Assembly: GCF_946481155.1 (NCBI RefSeq)
Contig: NZ_CAMLMK010000042.1
Span: 1-23,435, forward strand
DNA from: an uncultured Flavobacterium sp.
GTDB taxonomy: Bacteria > Bacteroidota > Bacteroidia > Flavobacteriales > Flavobacteriaceae
Direction of reading: 5' to 3'
DNA: 23,435 nt
The translations under genes were made by a program, and so were the position numbers. Positions 5,781 to 14,510 of the stretch are shown piece after piece (the stretch's first letter is position 1; the number at the start of each line of letters is the position of its first letter). The notes under the pieces were generated by a model that saw only the letters and a program-made list of their open reading frames with translations, was not told where the DNA came from and did not search any database.

Positions 5781-8561
5781 TTATTTTATAGAAATTTTCT
5801 TAACTTCTTTTCTGTCACCATCCTGAACAGTCACCATATAAATGCCTGTCTGAACATTATTTAACTGAATGTTTTGGTTGAACAGTCCTGAATTTTGATA
5901 ATTTTTCTCAAATACAAGTCTTCCTCTCATATCGTGTACGTCAACTTTAACCTCATTTCCTGTGTTTGAAGTAAACTGAACATTGAAATTACCATTGTTC
6001 GGGTTAGGATACAATGTAAAGTTCTCTAAACCAAAGCTTTCTGAAGTTAATGTAAATGTCTGCGTACAAACATTCACGAACCAAGAGTTGATTTGTCCTG
6101 TATCTGCATTGTAGTAATCCGCTGTTAATAACGTCCATGTGCCATTAGCCGGTCTGCCGTTGTATGGTGATAAAGGTGAAGAAGGAGCGAATGTTCCCGT
6201 CATATTAGCCACACATGTGAAAGCAGGCGAGCCATCACTCATAGTAACATTGAAGTTGTCATTACCCGCACAAGCTCTGTTCCATACAGGTACCTGAGTT
6301 GCATCTGGGTGATTGATAGCTACTACTAAGTCGTTTGGCCAAGTGTGCGTAACATTTAATCCGATGTTTACGTCAGAAATATTTCCTGTATCCGGTACGC
6401 TGATAGTATTACTAACAACTGCTCCAGGGGAATTTGCTGCTACTCCGTCAGGAATTGCAAGCGGTGTGCTGTTGGTATAAGTGTTACATGTTGTAGTAAC
6501 CGTATATCCCAGTGCGAAGGTTTGTGTGTTAACATTGAAGAAAATGTTTCCGGATGCTTTAACCATAACTCTACATTGCTGTGCAGCAACCATTGGCGCT
6601 GTAATAGTCTGCGAACCGTCGTTCGGTGTACCTGCCACTAATACAGTTGGGTATGTTAAACCACCATCAGTAGATAATAAGATATCTACGTTAGCTCCAC
6701 CTGCACTTGTATTCGTATTGTTTACGTTCCATGTAATAGTTTGCGTTGACCCAAGGTTCCATGAAATACCAGCTGTATTTTGTGAAGTTACTGTAAGCGG
6801 ACCTCTTGTTGCATCTACAGTTACAACCATATTGTCAAAATTAGTCTGTGCAACTTTTACCGGTACTGATGAACTGAAAGCCGCATTGTCTCTAACTGTT
6901 AATCTGAAGTTTAATGTTCTTGCCACAGAGCTTAATGCTTCCACGGTGATGTCAGTTCCTGCAGTTGTAGTCGATCCGTTTAAAACAGAACTCAATGTAG
7001 GGAAATAACGTATTGGAGAAGCTGACTGAGCGTAGTTTCTCCAGTTCGGTCCGGTTGCTTTTGTTGCAGAAGCGGCACTGTTTGCTCCTGTTTGTGCAGC
7101 AGAAGCATTGTCATATTGCTCCCAGCTGTATGTAAGCGCATCACCTGCATTGGCATCGGTAGCTGATCCGGTTAACATGAATGGTGTGCTTATTGGAATT
7201 GTATAATCTGCTCCAGCGTTTACTACCGGAGTAGCGTTATTGGCAGTGATATTTGTTGAAACCGGACATGTTTTTCCAGTTAAATTCGTCTGGATCTGAG
7301 CGATTGATGAAGCATGATAGATGTCAATAGAGTGCGGCGCAACGTCCTGAGCAGTAATACCTGCATAACCCATAATAGTTATACCGGAACCTACCTCCAT
7401 GTTAACACCTGTGCCTTCGTTATTCATAGAGAACGTGTGGTTTCCTCCTAATTGGTGTCCTACTTCGTGAACTACATAGTCAATGTCAAAGTTGTCTCCT
7501 GAAGGAATTCCGTCTGCCGGAGAAGTAAATCCACTTCCTTTCTCTGTGTCGGAAGTACTTGCGGTATCGTTATCACAAACACAACCGATACAGCCTGCAT
7601 TTCCTCCACCTCCGGATGCACCGAATAAGTGACCGATATCGTAAGCAGCATTGTTGGCAGCTAAAGAAGTTGCAGGACCTGTTAAACTTGAGCTTAAAGT
7701 ATTTTGTAACTCTGCATTCCAGGCTCCTCCTGATCCGGCAGCAGCGTCAGAATAAGGGTCAGTTGCAGCATTATAGTAAATTACGTTAGTTGACTGTGCT
7801 ACCAGGTTTAGGTGTAATCCTAAATCTTTTTCGTACACACCGTTACAACGTGTTAAGGTATTGTTGATAGCTGTTAAAACCAAGCCTACCTGTGCAGCAC
7901 TTGTTGCGCCGAAGTAGTTAGAGTATTCTGCAGTTACGGACTGTGCCAAACGCATCGTTCTCATTGTGCCATCACTAAATTTTCCGTTAAAATCTTTTAC
8001 TTTCCCGGAAATGCCGTCGAACATTTCAGCATCTTTTGTAGAACATCTCCAAGGTAATTTTCCCTTTTCTCTCTGTGATTTGAAAACAGCATATACTCTG
8101 TGATCCTGAGAGTAAGGCTCCATAAACTCATTAGGTTTGTCTGTTCTGAAAACCATTGTCTGAATTCCCTGAGGAGAGATACTTAATTTTAAAGTAGCGT
8201 ATTTATCGGTTATACCTTGTCCTGAATACGCTCTGATTTCTGGGAACTGTGCCTGTAAATCTGCTTCGAAGTTTGATGCTTCAAACATTTCAAATTGCTC
8301 TAATTTCCCCTCAGTGTTTGGTAAAGTAATGATTACTTTCTGACCAGGAACCCTGTTTTGAGTGGCAAGTAAGGTTTGTTTAATGTTCTGAAGATTCAAT
8401 TCATACAAATCAAATTGCTTAGGGAATGAAAGTCGGGCTACTGACTTGTCGGTCGTTAGCTTACTACTTTCTCCCTTGTGGGCTGACCAGAACTTGTCGC
8501 TTTGAGCATATCCCGTAGATATAGCAAAAGCAGCAATGGCTAATAGTAATGTTTTTTTCAT
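5781..8561 (-). CDS. Secreted reprolysin-like zinc metalloprotease, T9SS type A (copy 2)
   Basis: This 926-residue protein is a close paralogue of the preceding minus-strand gene. It has a signal peptide (1-20, ending GYAQ), a prodomain with a lone cysteine (C173, in WRCSTKD), and a catalytic domain with zinc site HEVGHQLGGNH (H365, E366, H369, H375) and Met-turn MGYAG. Ig-like segments follow, then a proprotein-convertase P-like domain (about 695-840, with the conserved THTWPNDLVV and NGTWTLLTAD strands), and a type A sorting domain (YPNPNNGNF...KKISIK). The N-terminal 690 residues are near-identical to copy 1, but the P-like domain instead resembles that of copy 3. The predicted location is the cell surface or medium, via Sec and the T9SS. 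The substrate is unknown. Confidence 0.92.
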   Translation of the reverse strand: MKKTLLLAIAAFAISTGYAQSDKFWSAHKGESSKLTTDKSVARLSFPKQFDLYELNLQNIKQTLLATQNRVPGQKVIITLPNTEGKLEQFEMFEASNFEADLQAQFPEIRAYSGQGITDKYATLKLSISPQGIQTMVFRTDKPNEFMEPYSQDHRVYAVFKSQREKGKLPWRCSTKDAEMFDGISGKVKDFNGKFSDGTMRTMRLAQSVTAEYSNYFGATSAAQVGLVLTAINNTLTRCNGVYEKDLGLHLNLVAQSTNVIYYNAATDPYSDAAAGSGGAWNAELQNTLSSSLTGPATSLAANNAAYDIGHLFGASGGGGNAGCIGCVCDNDTASTSDTEKGSGFTSPADGIPSGDNFDIDYVVHEVGHQLGGNHTFSMNNEGTGVNMEVGSGITIMGYAGITAQDVAPHSIDIYHASSIAQIQTNLTGKTCPVSTNITANNATPVVNAGADYTIPISTPFMLTGSATDANAGDALTYSWEQYDNASAAQTGANSAASATKATGPNWRNYAQSASPIRYFPTLSSVLNGSTTTAGTDITVEALSSVARTLNFRLTVRDNAAFSSSVPVKVAQTNFDNMVVTVDATRGPLTVTSQNTAGISWNLGSTQTITWNVNNTNTSAGGANVDILLSTDGGLTYPTVLVAGTPNDGSQTITAPMVAAQQCRVMVKASGNIFFNVNTQTFALGYTVTTTCNTYTNSTPLAIPDGVAANSPGAVVSNTISVPDTGNISDVNIGLNVTHTWPNDLVVAINHPDATQVPVWNRACAGNDNFNVTMSDGSPAFTCVANMTGTFAPSSPLSPYNGRPANGTWTLLTADYYNADTGQINSWFVNVCTQTFTLTSESFGLENFTLYPNPNNGNFNVQFTSNTGNEVKVDVHDMRGRLVFEKNYQNSGLFNQNIQLNNVQTGIYMVTVQDGDRKEVKKISIK
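7687..7883 (-). repeat. 197-bp tract identical to 4792-4988
   Basis: This is the partner of the identical tract in protease copy 1. Identity breaks at both edges on silent or near-silent differences (for example CTTGAGCTT is preceded by AAA here and AAG in the other copy). Confidence 0.9.
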
Positions 8562-8583
8562 ATTCTATAAAAGTTAGTTTTGT

Positions 8584-8614
8584 CAAAAATACTTTTTTTT
8601 TCTTATTTTTTCAA
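8584..8614 (-). promoter_or_regulatory. Bacteroidota-type promoter for protease copy 2
   Basis: On the minus strand, TTG (8614-8612) is followed after 20 nt by TATTTTTG (8591-8584), which fits TAnnTTTG. The start codon is 22 nt downstream. The A-rich spacer lowers certainty slightly. Confidence 0.65.
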
Positions 8615-8623
8615 TAAATAAAT

Positions 8624-8651
8624 AAAAAAAGCGTCCCTAGGGACGCTTTTT
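8624..8651 (-). terminator. Terminator of protease copy 3
   Basis: AAAAAGCGTCCC (8626-8637) and GGGACGCTTTTT (8640-8651) form a perfect 26-nt palindrome. The G/C core gives a strong stem with U-tracts in both directions. It lies 16 nt past the stop of the gene ending at 8668. Confidence 0.88.
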
Positions 8652-8667
8652 GATTGTTTTATTCTTA

Positions 8668-11600
8668 TTATTTTATGATAATTCGTTTCGTGGTTTTGCT
8701 TTCACCATCAATAACGGTAACCAAATAAACGCCGCTTTGTGCATTGTTTAATTGTAATACTTGGTTAAAAGTACCAGTGTTTTGGTAGGATTTATCGAAA
8801 ATCATCCTTCCGCTGACATCGTGAACATTGATTTTAATATCATTCCCGGTATTAGATTCAAAATGAACTGTGAAATTACCGTTGTTCGGATTCGGGTATA
8901 CTGAAAAATCTTTAAGGCTGTTTTCCGCAACACCCGCCGTTTGAACCGTACAGATATTTAAACTCCAGCTGTTTAGCTGTCCACCATCCTGATTGAACCC
9001 GTCAAAGATTCGCAATGTCCAGGTTCCTGTTGAATTTTGTCCGTTGAAGGCCGATAATAATTGCGTTGGCTTCACTGTTCCGGAAATGCCGGGATTCGTG
9101 CCGCAAACAACATTTGAACCTGCATCATCGAAAGTAGCAGTAACGTTTTGGATATCATCACTAGTACATGGTTGAACAAACAACTGCACCTGAGTTCCTG
9201 TAGGGCTGATTAATGTAGCTGTTAAATCGTTGATCCATGTATGCGTAACATTCATTGTAATATTTACATCGTCAATTGTTCCTCCTGCCGGGATGTTCAA
9301 TGTAGAATTGATTGTAACGTTTGCCGTAGTAGCAATAGTTAAAGGGACGTTTGTTGAAGAGGAATTCGCGCAGTTAATTACCCCTGTTTTAAATGTGTAA
9401 GCCGCGCTGTAAGTTCCGCTACAAGAAACGTTTTTAGGTAAAACTCTCCAGAAATAATCAGTGGCCTGCGCCAATCCTGAAACAGTATAATTTGTTGCAG
9501 CGGTATTTCCTGAGCTGATGATGTTTGTGAAACCGGCATCTGTCGCTACCTGAACATCATAAGAAGATGCATTGGCATTTGCTACCCATGTTAAATTCAC
9601 TGACGTTCCCTGACCTACAGCTAAATTAGCCGGTGTTGACAAAGTCATCGCTGCGAAACTTGAATTGAACAATTCAAAATAGTAAGGAACTGTTTTTGTA
9701 GTGGCCCCGGAAGTTGCCGTAACAATAATATTGTAAATTCCTGCAGTACTTCCCGCAGTATTGCTTATGGTCATTGTAACAGATCCGTTAGTGTTGCTCA
9801 TTGAAGTAGGTGAGAATGCTACTGTAGATCCGGCAGGGTTTCCGGCTGCACTAAAGGTTGTTGTGCCCGCGAAACCGCCTAACGCTTTATAGTCGATAGT
9901 ATAGGAAACGTTTGCACCCTGACAAGCCGATTTAAATTGCTCACCGGCAACACCGTTGTAACCAACTGCAAAAGTCGATGACGGAGCTGTAATGGTAAAG
10001 TTTGTATTTGAAATGTCAAAGAAAATATGGTTGTTTCCTTTAATCATGATTCGGTTTGTTGATCCCACGTTATTCGGAACCGTAATCGTCTCTGATCCGT
10101 CATTTGGAACTTTGTGAGCCAAAAGGATTGGATAAGTATTTCCTCCGTCCGTAGATAGGAATATGTCTACATAAGCAGCATTCACATTATTTGCAGTAGT
10201 TCCTGATACATCCCAAGTAACCGTTTGGTTGGTACCTGTTTGCCATGATACCGCTGTATTTGGAGTTAGTACTGTAAATGGACCGGCTGTAGCATTAACG
10301 GTAACGATCATGTCGTCGTATCCTGTTTGACCTCCTAAAATATTATTGTCTCTTGCTGTCAATCTGAAAGTCAATGTTCTCGCCACAGAGCTTAATGCTT
10401 CAGCAACAACATCTAAACCGGCAGTAGTAGCTGAGTTAGCAATCACTGAAGTCAATTTAGGGAAGTATCTTGATGGCGCTACGCTTGGAATGTAGTTTAC
10501 CCAGTTAGGACCAGTTGGTTTGTTGGCACGTGCGCCACTATTTGCACCGGTTTGTCCGGCACCATCGTCGTTTTGCTCCCAAACGTAGTTTAAAGCATCA
10601 CCGTTAGGGTCTGTAGCAGAACCTGTCAGGATGAAAGGAGTGCTTTTTGGAATCGTATAATTTAATCCTGCGTTCACTACCGGCGCACCATGTGTTAAGA
10701 TGGTTTCCGTAGGACATGTTTTTGTCAACATGTTGTTCTGGATCTGATTGATATTGGCAGCATGAAATACGTCAATAGAATGTAAGTGTGTATCATAAGG
10801 TGTAATTCCTGCATAACCCATAACGGTTACTCCGGAGCCAACTTCAACATTCACGCCCGCACCTTCGTTATTGTTTGAGAAAGTGTGGTTACCTCCGAAT
10901 TGATGTCCCATTTCATGAGCTACGAAGTCAATGTCAAAATTATCGCCAATCGGAGCAGTACTTGTAGTGAATCCACTTCCTTTTCCGCTATTACATACAC
11001 AACCAATACAGCCCGCATTTCCATTATTACCGATTGCAGATACTAAATGCCCGATATCGTAGTTTGCCTCTCCGATAACGTTGGTTAGTGTAGTCTGAAG
11101 TGTCGCGTTGTAGTTCGCGTCTGTGTTTCCGTAAGGATCCGTAGCCTGGTTAAGGTAAATTACGCTTGTTGTATTCGCGATCAGCGTCATGTGAATGGAT
11201 AAGTCCTTTTCAAAAACACCGTTTACTCTTGTCATGGTGTTGTTGAATGCCGTTAAAACAGCTGCTTGTGTGCCTCCGTGATAAGTCGCATATTCGCCTG
11301 TACATGACATGGCCAATCTGAAATTAAGATATTTTCCTGCGCTGGATTTTGCTTCTGCAGCATTTTTTAATTCAGAAAACATTTTTTTATCATCTGTGGA
11401 ACAGGTGAAAGGGATTTCGCCTTTAGTTCTGCTTGAGGTATAAACGGCATGCGTTCTTCCGTCAGCCGCATATGGCTCCATGAACTCAGTTTCTTTGTCG
11501 GTTCTGAATACCATAGACTGAATACCTTCCGGAGAGATACTTAATCGGATCTGTGCATTTTTGTCATCAATTCCCTTTCCGGCATAAGCTCTGATTTCCG

Positions 11601-11922
11601 GAAATTGTGCCTGTAACTGAGCATCAAAGTTGGACGCTTCAAAAATTTCAAAGCGCTCTAAATTGCCTTCCGCATTCGGGAAAGTGATTACAGTTCCCTT
11701 TGCGTTTTTTGAAAATCGGTCCGTTGCCTGGCCTAACGCTTGTTTGATGGTCTGCATTTCGATTTGGTAAAGCCTGAATTCTTTAGGGAAAGATACCCGG
11801 TTTACTTTTTTTGAAGCAGTAACTTTAGAGCCTTCGATGGGTTTCCAGGCTCTTTCGGTCTGGGCTTCCGCTGAGAGTATACTCAGAAAAGCCACGAACG
11901 AAAACAGTAAAATTCGTTTCAT
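8668..11922 (-). CDS. Secreted reprolysin-like zinc metalloprotease, T9SS type A (copy 3, with FN3 domain)
   Basis: This is the largest of the three paralogues at 1084 residues. A signal peptide (about 1-21, ending SAEAQ) is followed by a prodomain with one cysteine (C174, in FTCSTDD). The catalytic domain has zinc site HEMGHQFGGNH (H336, E337, H340, H346) and Met-turn MGYAG. It is shorter than copies 1 and 2 before the zinc site and lacks their Ser/Gly-rich stretch. Ig-like segments are followed by an extra Ig-like region and a fibronectin type III domain (about 765-855, TPANLAVGQGTSVNLTW...YFWRVLP). Next come a P-like domain (THTWINDLTAT...TGTWTLRIFDG) and a type A sorting domain (YPNPNNGNF...KRIIIK). 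It is more diverged than the other two, so the first duplication probably separated it from the ancestor of copies 1 and 2. Confidence 0.92.
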   Translation of the reverse strand: MKRILLFSFVAFLSILSAEAQTERAWKPIEGSKVTASKKVNRVSFPKEFRLYQIEMQTIKQALGQATDRFSKNAKGTVITFPNAEGNLERFEIFEASNFDAQLQAQFPEIRAYAGKGIDDKNAQIRLSISPEGIQSMVFRTDKETEFMEPYAADGRTHAVYTSSRTKGEIPFTCSTDDKKMFSELKNAAEAKSSAGKYLNFRLAMSCTGEYATYHGGTQAAVLTAFNNTMTRVNGVFEKDLSIHMTLIANTTSVIYLNQATDPYGNTDANYNATLQTTLTNVIGEANYDIGHLVSAIGNNGNAGCIGCVCNSGKGSGFTTSTAPIGDNFDIDFVAHEMGHQFGGNHTFSNNNEGAGVNVEVGSGVTVMGYAGITPYDTHLHSIDVFHAANINQIQNNMLTKTCPTETILTHGAPVVNAGLNYTIPKSTPFILTGSATDPNGDALNYVWEQNDDGAGQTGANSGARANKPTGPNWVNYIPSVAPSRYFPKLTSVIANSATTAGLDVVAEALSSVARTLTFRLTARDNNILGGQTGYDDMIVTVNATAGPFTVLTPNTAVSWQTGTNQTVTWDVSGTTANNVNAAYVDIFLSTDGGNTYPILLAHKVPNDGSETITVPNNVGSTNRIMIKGNNHIFFDISNTNFTITAPSSTFAVGYNGVAGEQFKSACQGANVSYTIDYKALGGFAGTTTFSAAGNPAGSTVAFSPTSMSNTNGSVTMTISNTAGSTAGIYNIIVTATSGATTKTVPYYFELFNSSFAAMTLSTPANLAVGQGTSVNLTWVANANASSYDVQVATDAGFTNIISSGNTAATNYTVSGLAQATDYFWRVLPKNVSCSGTYSAAYTFKTGVINCANSSSTNVPLTIATTANVTINSTLNIPAGGTIDDVNITMNVTHTWINDLTATLISPTGTQVQLFVQPCTSDDIQNVTATFDDAGSNVVCGTNPGISGTVKPTQLLSAFNGQNSTGTWTLRIFDGFNQDGGQLNSWSLNICTVQTAGVAENSLKDFSVYPNPNNGNFTVHFESNTGNDIKINVHDVSGRMIFDKSYQNTGTFNQVLQLNNAQSGVYLVTVIDGESKTTKRIIIK

Positions 11923-11949
11923 TTGTTGTTAGTTTTTTTGTTAGTTGGC

Positions 11950-11957
11950 CAAATTTA
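11950..11957 (-). promoter_or_regulatory. -7 box for protease copy 3
   Basis: TAAATTTG on the minus strand (11957-11950) matches TAnnTTTG exactly and lies 27 nt before the start codon. No TTG was found at the expected 18-20 nt upstream; the nearest is 11 nt away. The -33 element is therefore weak or absent. Confidence 0.5.
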
Positions 11958-12043
11958 CATTTATTTTTCAATTTTTTAATAAAATTTTAATAGATTGTGT
12001 TTTAGGGAGTTGAATGGAGGTAATTAAAAGCAAATAATCTTTT

Positions 12044-12072
12044 TTGTAATAAGACGGCAATGGTTACCTTTG
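12044..12072 (+). promoter_or_regulatory. Promoter of ribF
   Basis: TTG at 12044-12046 is followed after 18 nt by TACCTTTG (12065-12072), a perfect TAnnTTTG -7 box. Transcription should start at about 12078-12080. That leaves a leader of only about 8-10 nt before the proposed start codon at 12088. Confidence 0.65.
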
Positions 12073-12087
12073 CGCAAACGAATTTTT

Positions 12088-13020
12088 TTGAAAATCTTTT
12101 CATCCATACAGGAATTTGAGACAACCGGAGGAACGGTTGTTACTTTAGGTACGTTTGACGGCGTCCATATCGGGCATCAGCACATCCTGGAGAAAGTTAC
12201 TTCCTCTGCCGAAATACTGGGCTGCGAAAGTCTGGTGCTTACTTTTTTCCCACATCCCCGAATGGTCCTTCAACAGGAATCTGAAATTAAACTGCTGAAT
12301 ACGATTGACGAGAAATCTTTGCTGCTGCAACAATTCGGGATTGATAATCTGGTGGTACATCCTTTTGACGAAGCGTTTTCAAAATTAACCGCCGAGGAAT
12401 TCGTGAAAGACATCCTGGTGGGAAAATTCAAAATCAGGAAAATCATTATCGGCTATGATCATCGCTTTGGACGAAACCGTACCGCGAATATTAACGATTT
12501 GATTGTTTTTGGACGGCAATACGGTTTTGAGGTCGAGCAGATATCGGCGCACGAAATCGATGAGGTTTCCATCAGTTCCACTAAAATCAGAAACTCGCTG
12601 GATTGCGGAAATGTTTCTTTGGCCAATCAGTACCTTGGATATGAATATTTTTTCTCAGGCGTTGTGGTTGAAGGGAAAAAGCTGGGAAGGACTATCGGTT
12701 TCCCGACGGCAAATATCCGAATTAGCGACACCTATAAACTGATACCTAAAAACGGGGTCTATATTGTTTCTTCGCAAATTGACGGTAAGATCGTTTACGG
12801 AATGATGAATATCGGCGTAAATCCCACTGTTGACGGCACATCACAGAGCATTGAAGTTCATTTTTTTGATTTTGAGGAAGATTTGTACGGACGAACTATC
12901 GCTATAGTCCTGCATCAGAAGATAAGAGACGAACAGAAATTCCCATCAGTCGATGCGCTTAAAGAACAATTGGGTCGGGACAGACTGACTTCATTTGCCT
13001 ACATTAAAAAACTTTTATAA
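12088..13020 (+). CDS. ribF: Bifunctional riboflavin kinase / FAD synthetase
   Basis: RibF phosphorylates riboflavin to FMN and adenylylates FMN to FAD in the cytoplasm. The N-terminal adenylyltransferase half has GTFDGVHIGH (21-30, the HIGH-type nucleotide-binding loop), DHRFGRN and SSTKIR. The C-terminal kinase half has KLGRTIGFPTANI (about 197-209) and GVYIVSS...MMNIGVNPTVDG. The length of 310 residues is normal. The start is taken as TTG at 12088, giving MKIFSSIQEF, which fits the family's N-terminus. An in-frame TTG at 12070 lies inside the -7 promoter box, so it cannot be used from this promoter. There is no ribosome-binding site and a very short leader. The stop is 2 nt before the next ATG, so the two genes form an operon. 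Confidence 0.93.
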   Translation: MKIFSSIQEFETTGGTVVTLGTFDGVHIGHQHILEKVTSSAEILGCESLVLTFFPHPRMVLQQESEIKLLNTIDEKSLLLQQFGIDNLVVHPFDEAFSKLTAEEFVKDILVGKFKIRKIIIGYDHRFGRNRTANINDLIVFGRQYGFEVEQISAHEIDEVSISSTKIRNSLDCGNVSLANQYLGYEYFFSGVVVEGKKLGRTIGFPTANIRISDTYKLIPKNGVYIVSSQIDGKIVYGMMNIGVNPTVDGTSQSIEVHFFDFEEDLYGRTIAIVLHQKIRDEQKFPSVDALKEQLGRDRLTSFAYIKKLL

Positions 13021-13022
13021 GT

Positions 13023-14330
13023 ATGGAGAAGTTGTTTCGACAGATAGACAATGCGCCGTTGATCCTCTTTAGGATGTTTTTCGGATTTCTGTTTGCCTGT
13101 GAAACCTTCGGCGCCATTGCAACGGGCTGGGTCCGTAATAATTTTATTCTTCCTCAGTTTACTTTTTCGCATATCGGTATGGAATGGTTGCAGCCATTGC
13201 CTGGCTACGGAATGTACGTCTATTTTTGCCTTATGGGCTGTCTTTCCCTGCTTGTCATGGTCGGTTATAAATATAGGTATAGTCTTGTAATGCTGACGTT
13301 GCTTTGGGCGGGTGTTTATTTCATGCAGAAAACATCCTATAACAATCACTACTATTTACTGCTGCTCATTGCGTTCATCATGATTTTTTTGCCGGCCGAA
13401 AGGTATGCTTCTGTTGATGCGAAGCAACATCCGGAGATTAAAGCACTGACCATGCCTTATTGGTGTTCCTTTGTGATGATTCTGCAAATTTCAATCGTTT
13501 ATTTTTTTGCCACCGTTGCTAAATTCTATCCGGACTGGCTTGACGGAACATTCACGCGGAACCTCTTTGCCGGGATCAACGCCGGAACATTCCTGAATAC
13601 TATTTTTTCGCAGAAGTGGTTTTACCTTTTTATTGCCTATGCAGGAATTGCTTTCGACGGATTAATTATTCCGATGTTGTTGTGGAAACGGACCCGTACC
13701 ATGGCGATTATAGCTTCCTTAGTGTTCCATCTCTTTAATTCTATTTTTTTAAAAATTGGGATTTTCCCTTATTTTGCCTTAAGTTTTGCTGTTTTCTTCT
13801 ATTCTCCGGAAACCATACGGAGCATTTTCTTTAAACGGAAGCCGGTCTTCGATACAGGGATATCTAAGCCAATCACCAACGGGAAAATTATGTTTTACTT
13901 AGTTTTTGTGCCTTATTTCATTGTTCAGTTACTCCTTCCGGTGCGTCATTGGATTATTAAAGGTGATGTTTTATGGACGGAAGAAGGTCATCGTTTAAGT
14001 TGGCGCATGATGTTAAGGGAGCGCTCGGGCTATGCCATTTTTAAAATTGTAGATAAGAAAACTCAAGAAGTAATTTTTTATCCGCTACAGCAGCATCTGA
14101 CCGAAAAGCAAATCGAAGGGATGTCCACCAAACCCGATATGCTGTGGCAAATGGCGCAAAGAATAAAAATTGAAAACCTTAAAAAAGGAAAGCAGGTAAG
14201 CGTTTTTGTGAATAGTATGGTTTCCATAAACCGAAAACCGCTACAGCAGCTTGTGGATCCTAAAGCTGACCTGGCTGCGACTGACTGGAATTACTTCGGC
14301 CACAACCAGTGGGTCCTTTTGTACGATTAA
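13023..14330 (+). CDS. HTTM-domain (vitamin K-dependent gamma-carboxylase-like) membrane protein
   Basis: The 435-residue polytopic membrane protein has about seven or eight hydrophobic helices in the first 310 residues and a soluble C-terminal part of about 120 residues. The pattern fits the HTTM domain shared with gamma-glutamyl carboxylase: APLILFRMFFGFLFACE at the N-terminus, YNNHYYLLLLIAF, LQISIVYFFATVAKFYPDWL (about 155-175), and PVRHWIIKGDVLWTEEGHR after the last helix. The H-RMM segment (SWRMMLRERSG) and the following strands are typical of Bacteroidota members. Whether it carboxylates anything is unknown. It starts 2 nt after ribF and should be cotranscribed with it; the flavin link is suggestive only. 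Confidence 0.85.
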   Translation: MEKLFRQIDNAPLILFRMFFGFLFACETFGAIATGWVRNNFILPQFTFSHIGMEWLQPLPGYGMYVYFCLMGCLSLLVMVGYKYRYSLVMLTLLWAGVYFMQKTSYNNHYYLLLLIAFIMIFLPAERYASVDAKQHPEIKALTMPYWCSFVMILQISIVYFFATVAKFYPDWLDGTFTRNLFAGINAGTFLNTIFSQKWFYLFIAYAGIAFDGLIIPMLLWKRTRTMAIIASLVFHLFNSIFLKIGIFPYFALSFAVFFYSPETIRSIFFKRKPVFDTGISKPITNGKIMFYLVFVPYFIVQLLLPVRHWIIKGDVLWTEEGHRLSWRMMLRERSGYAIFKIVDKKTQEVIFYPLQQHLTEKQIEGMSTKPDMLWQMAQRIKIENLKKGKQVSVFVNSMVSINRKPLQQLVDPKADLAATDWNYFGHNQWVLLYD

Positions 14331-14510
14331 TCGACTCTTTCTGACTTTATATCGTTTTTAACTTCTTTAACTAATAATTAAGGGGCTATTAAAACGAGGT
14401 TTAAGAAATATTTTATAAATTTGTTAAATACCTGAATAATAATGCGGTATGTTTTCGAATTTATTGCGGAATATCTTCTTGGTACCTTGTTTAACTAATA
14501 AATAGTAACT

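Noticed and set aside
3994..7008. Plus-strand open frames inside the protease genes (3994-4203 and 6481-7008)
   Set aside because: They lie antisense to well-supported protease coding sequence, occur at matching places in the paralogues, and show no promoter or domain. They are by-products of codon bias.
12070..12072. TTG at 12070 as the ribF start
   Set aside because: It overlaps the -7 promoter box and would add six residues (MRKRIF) before the family-typical N-terminus.
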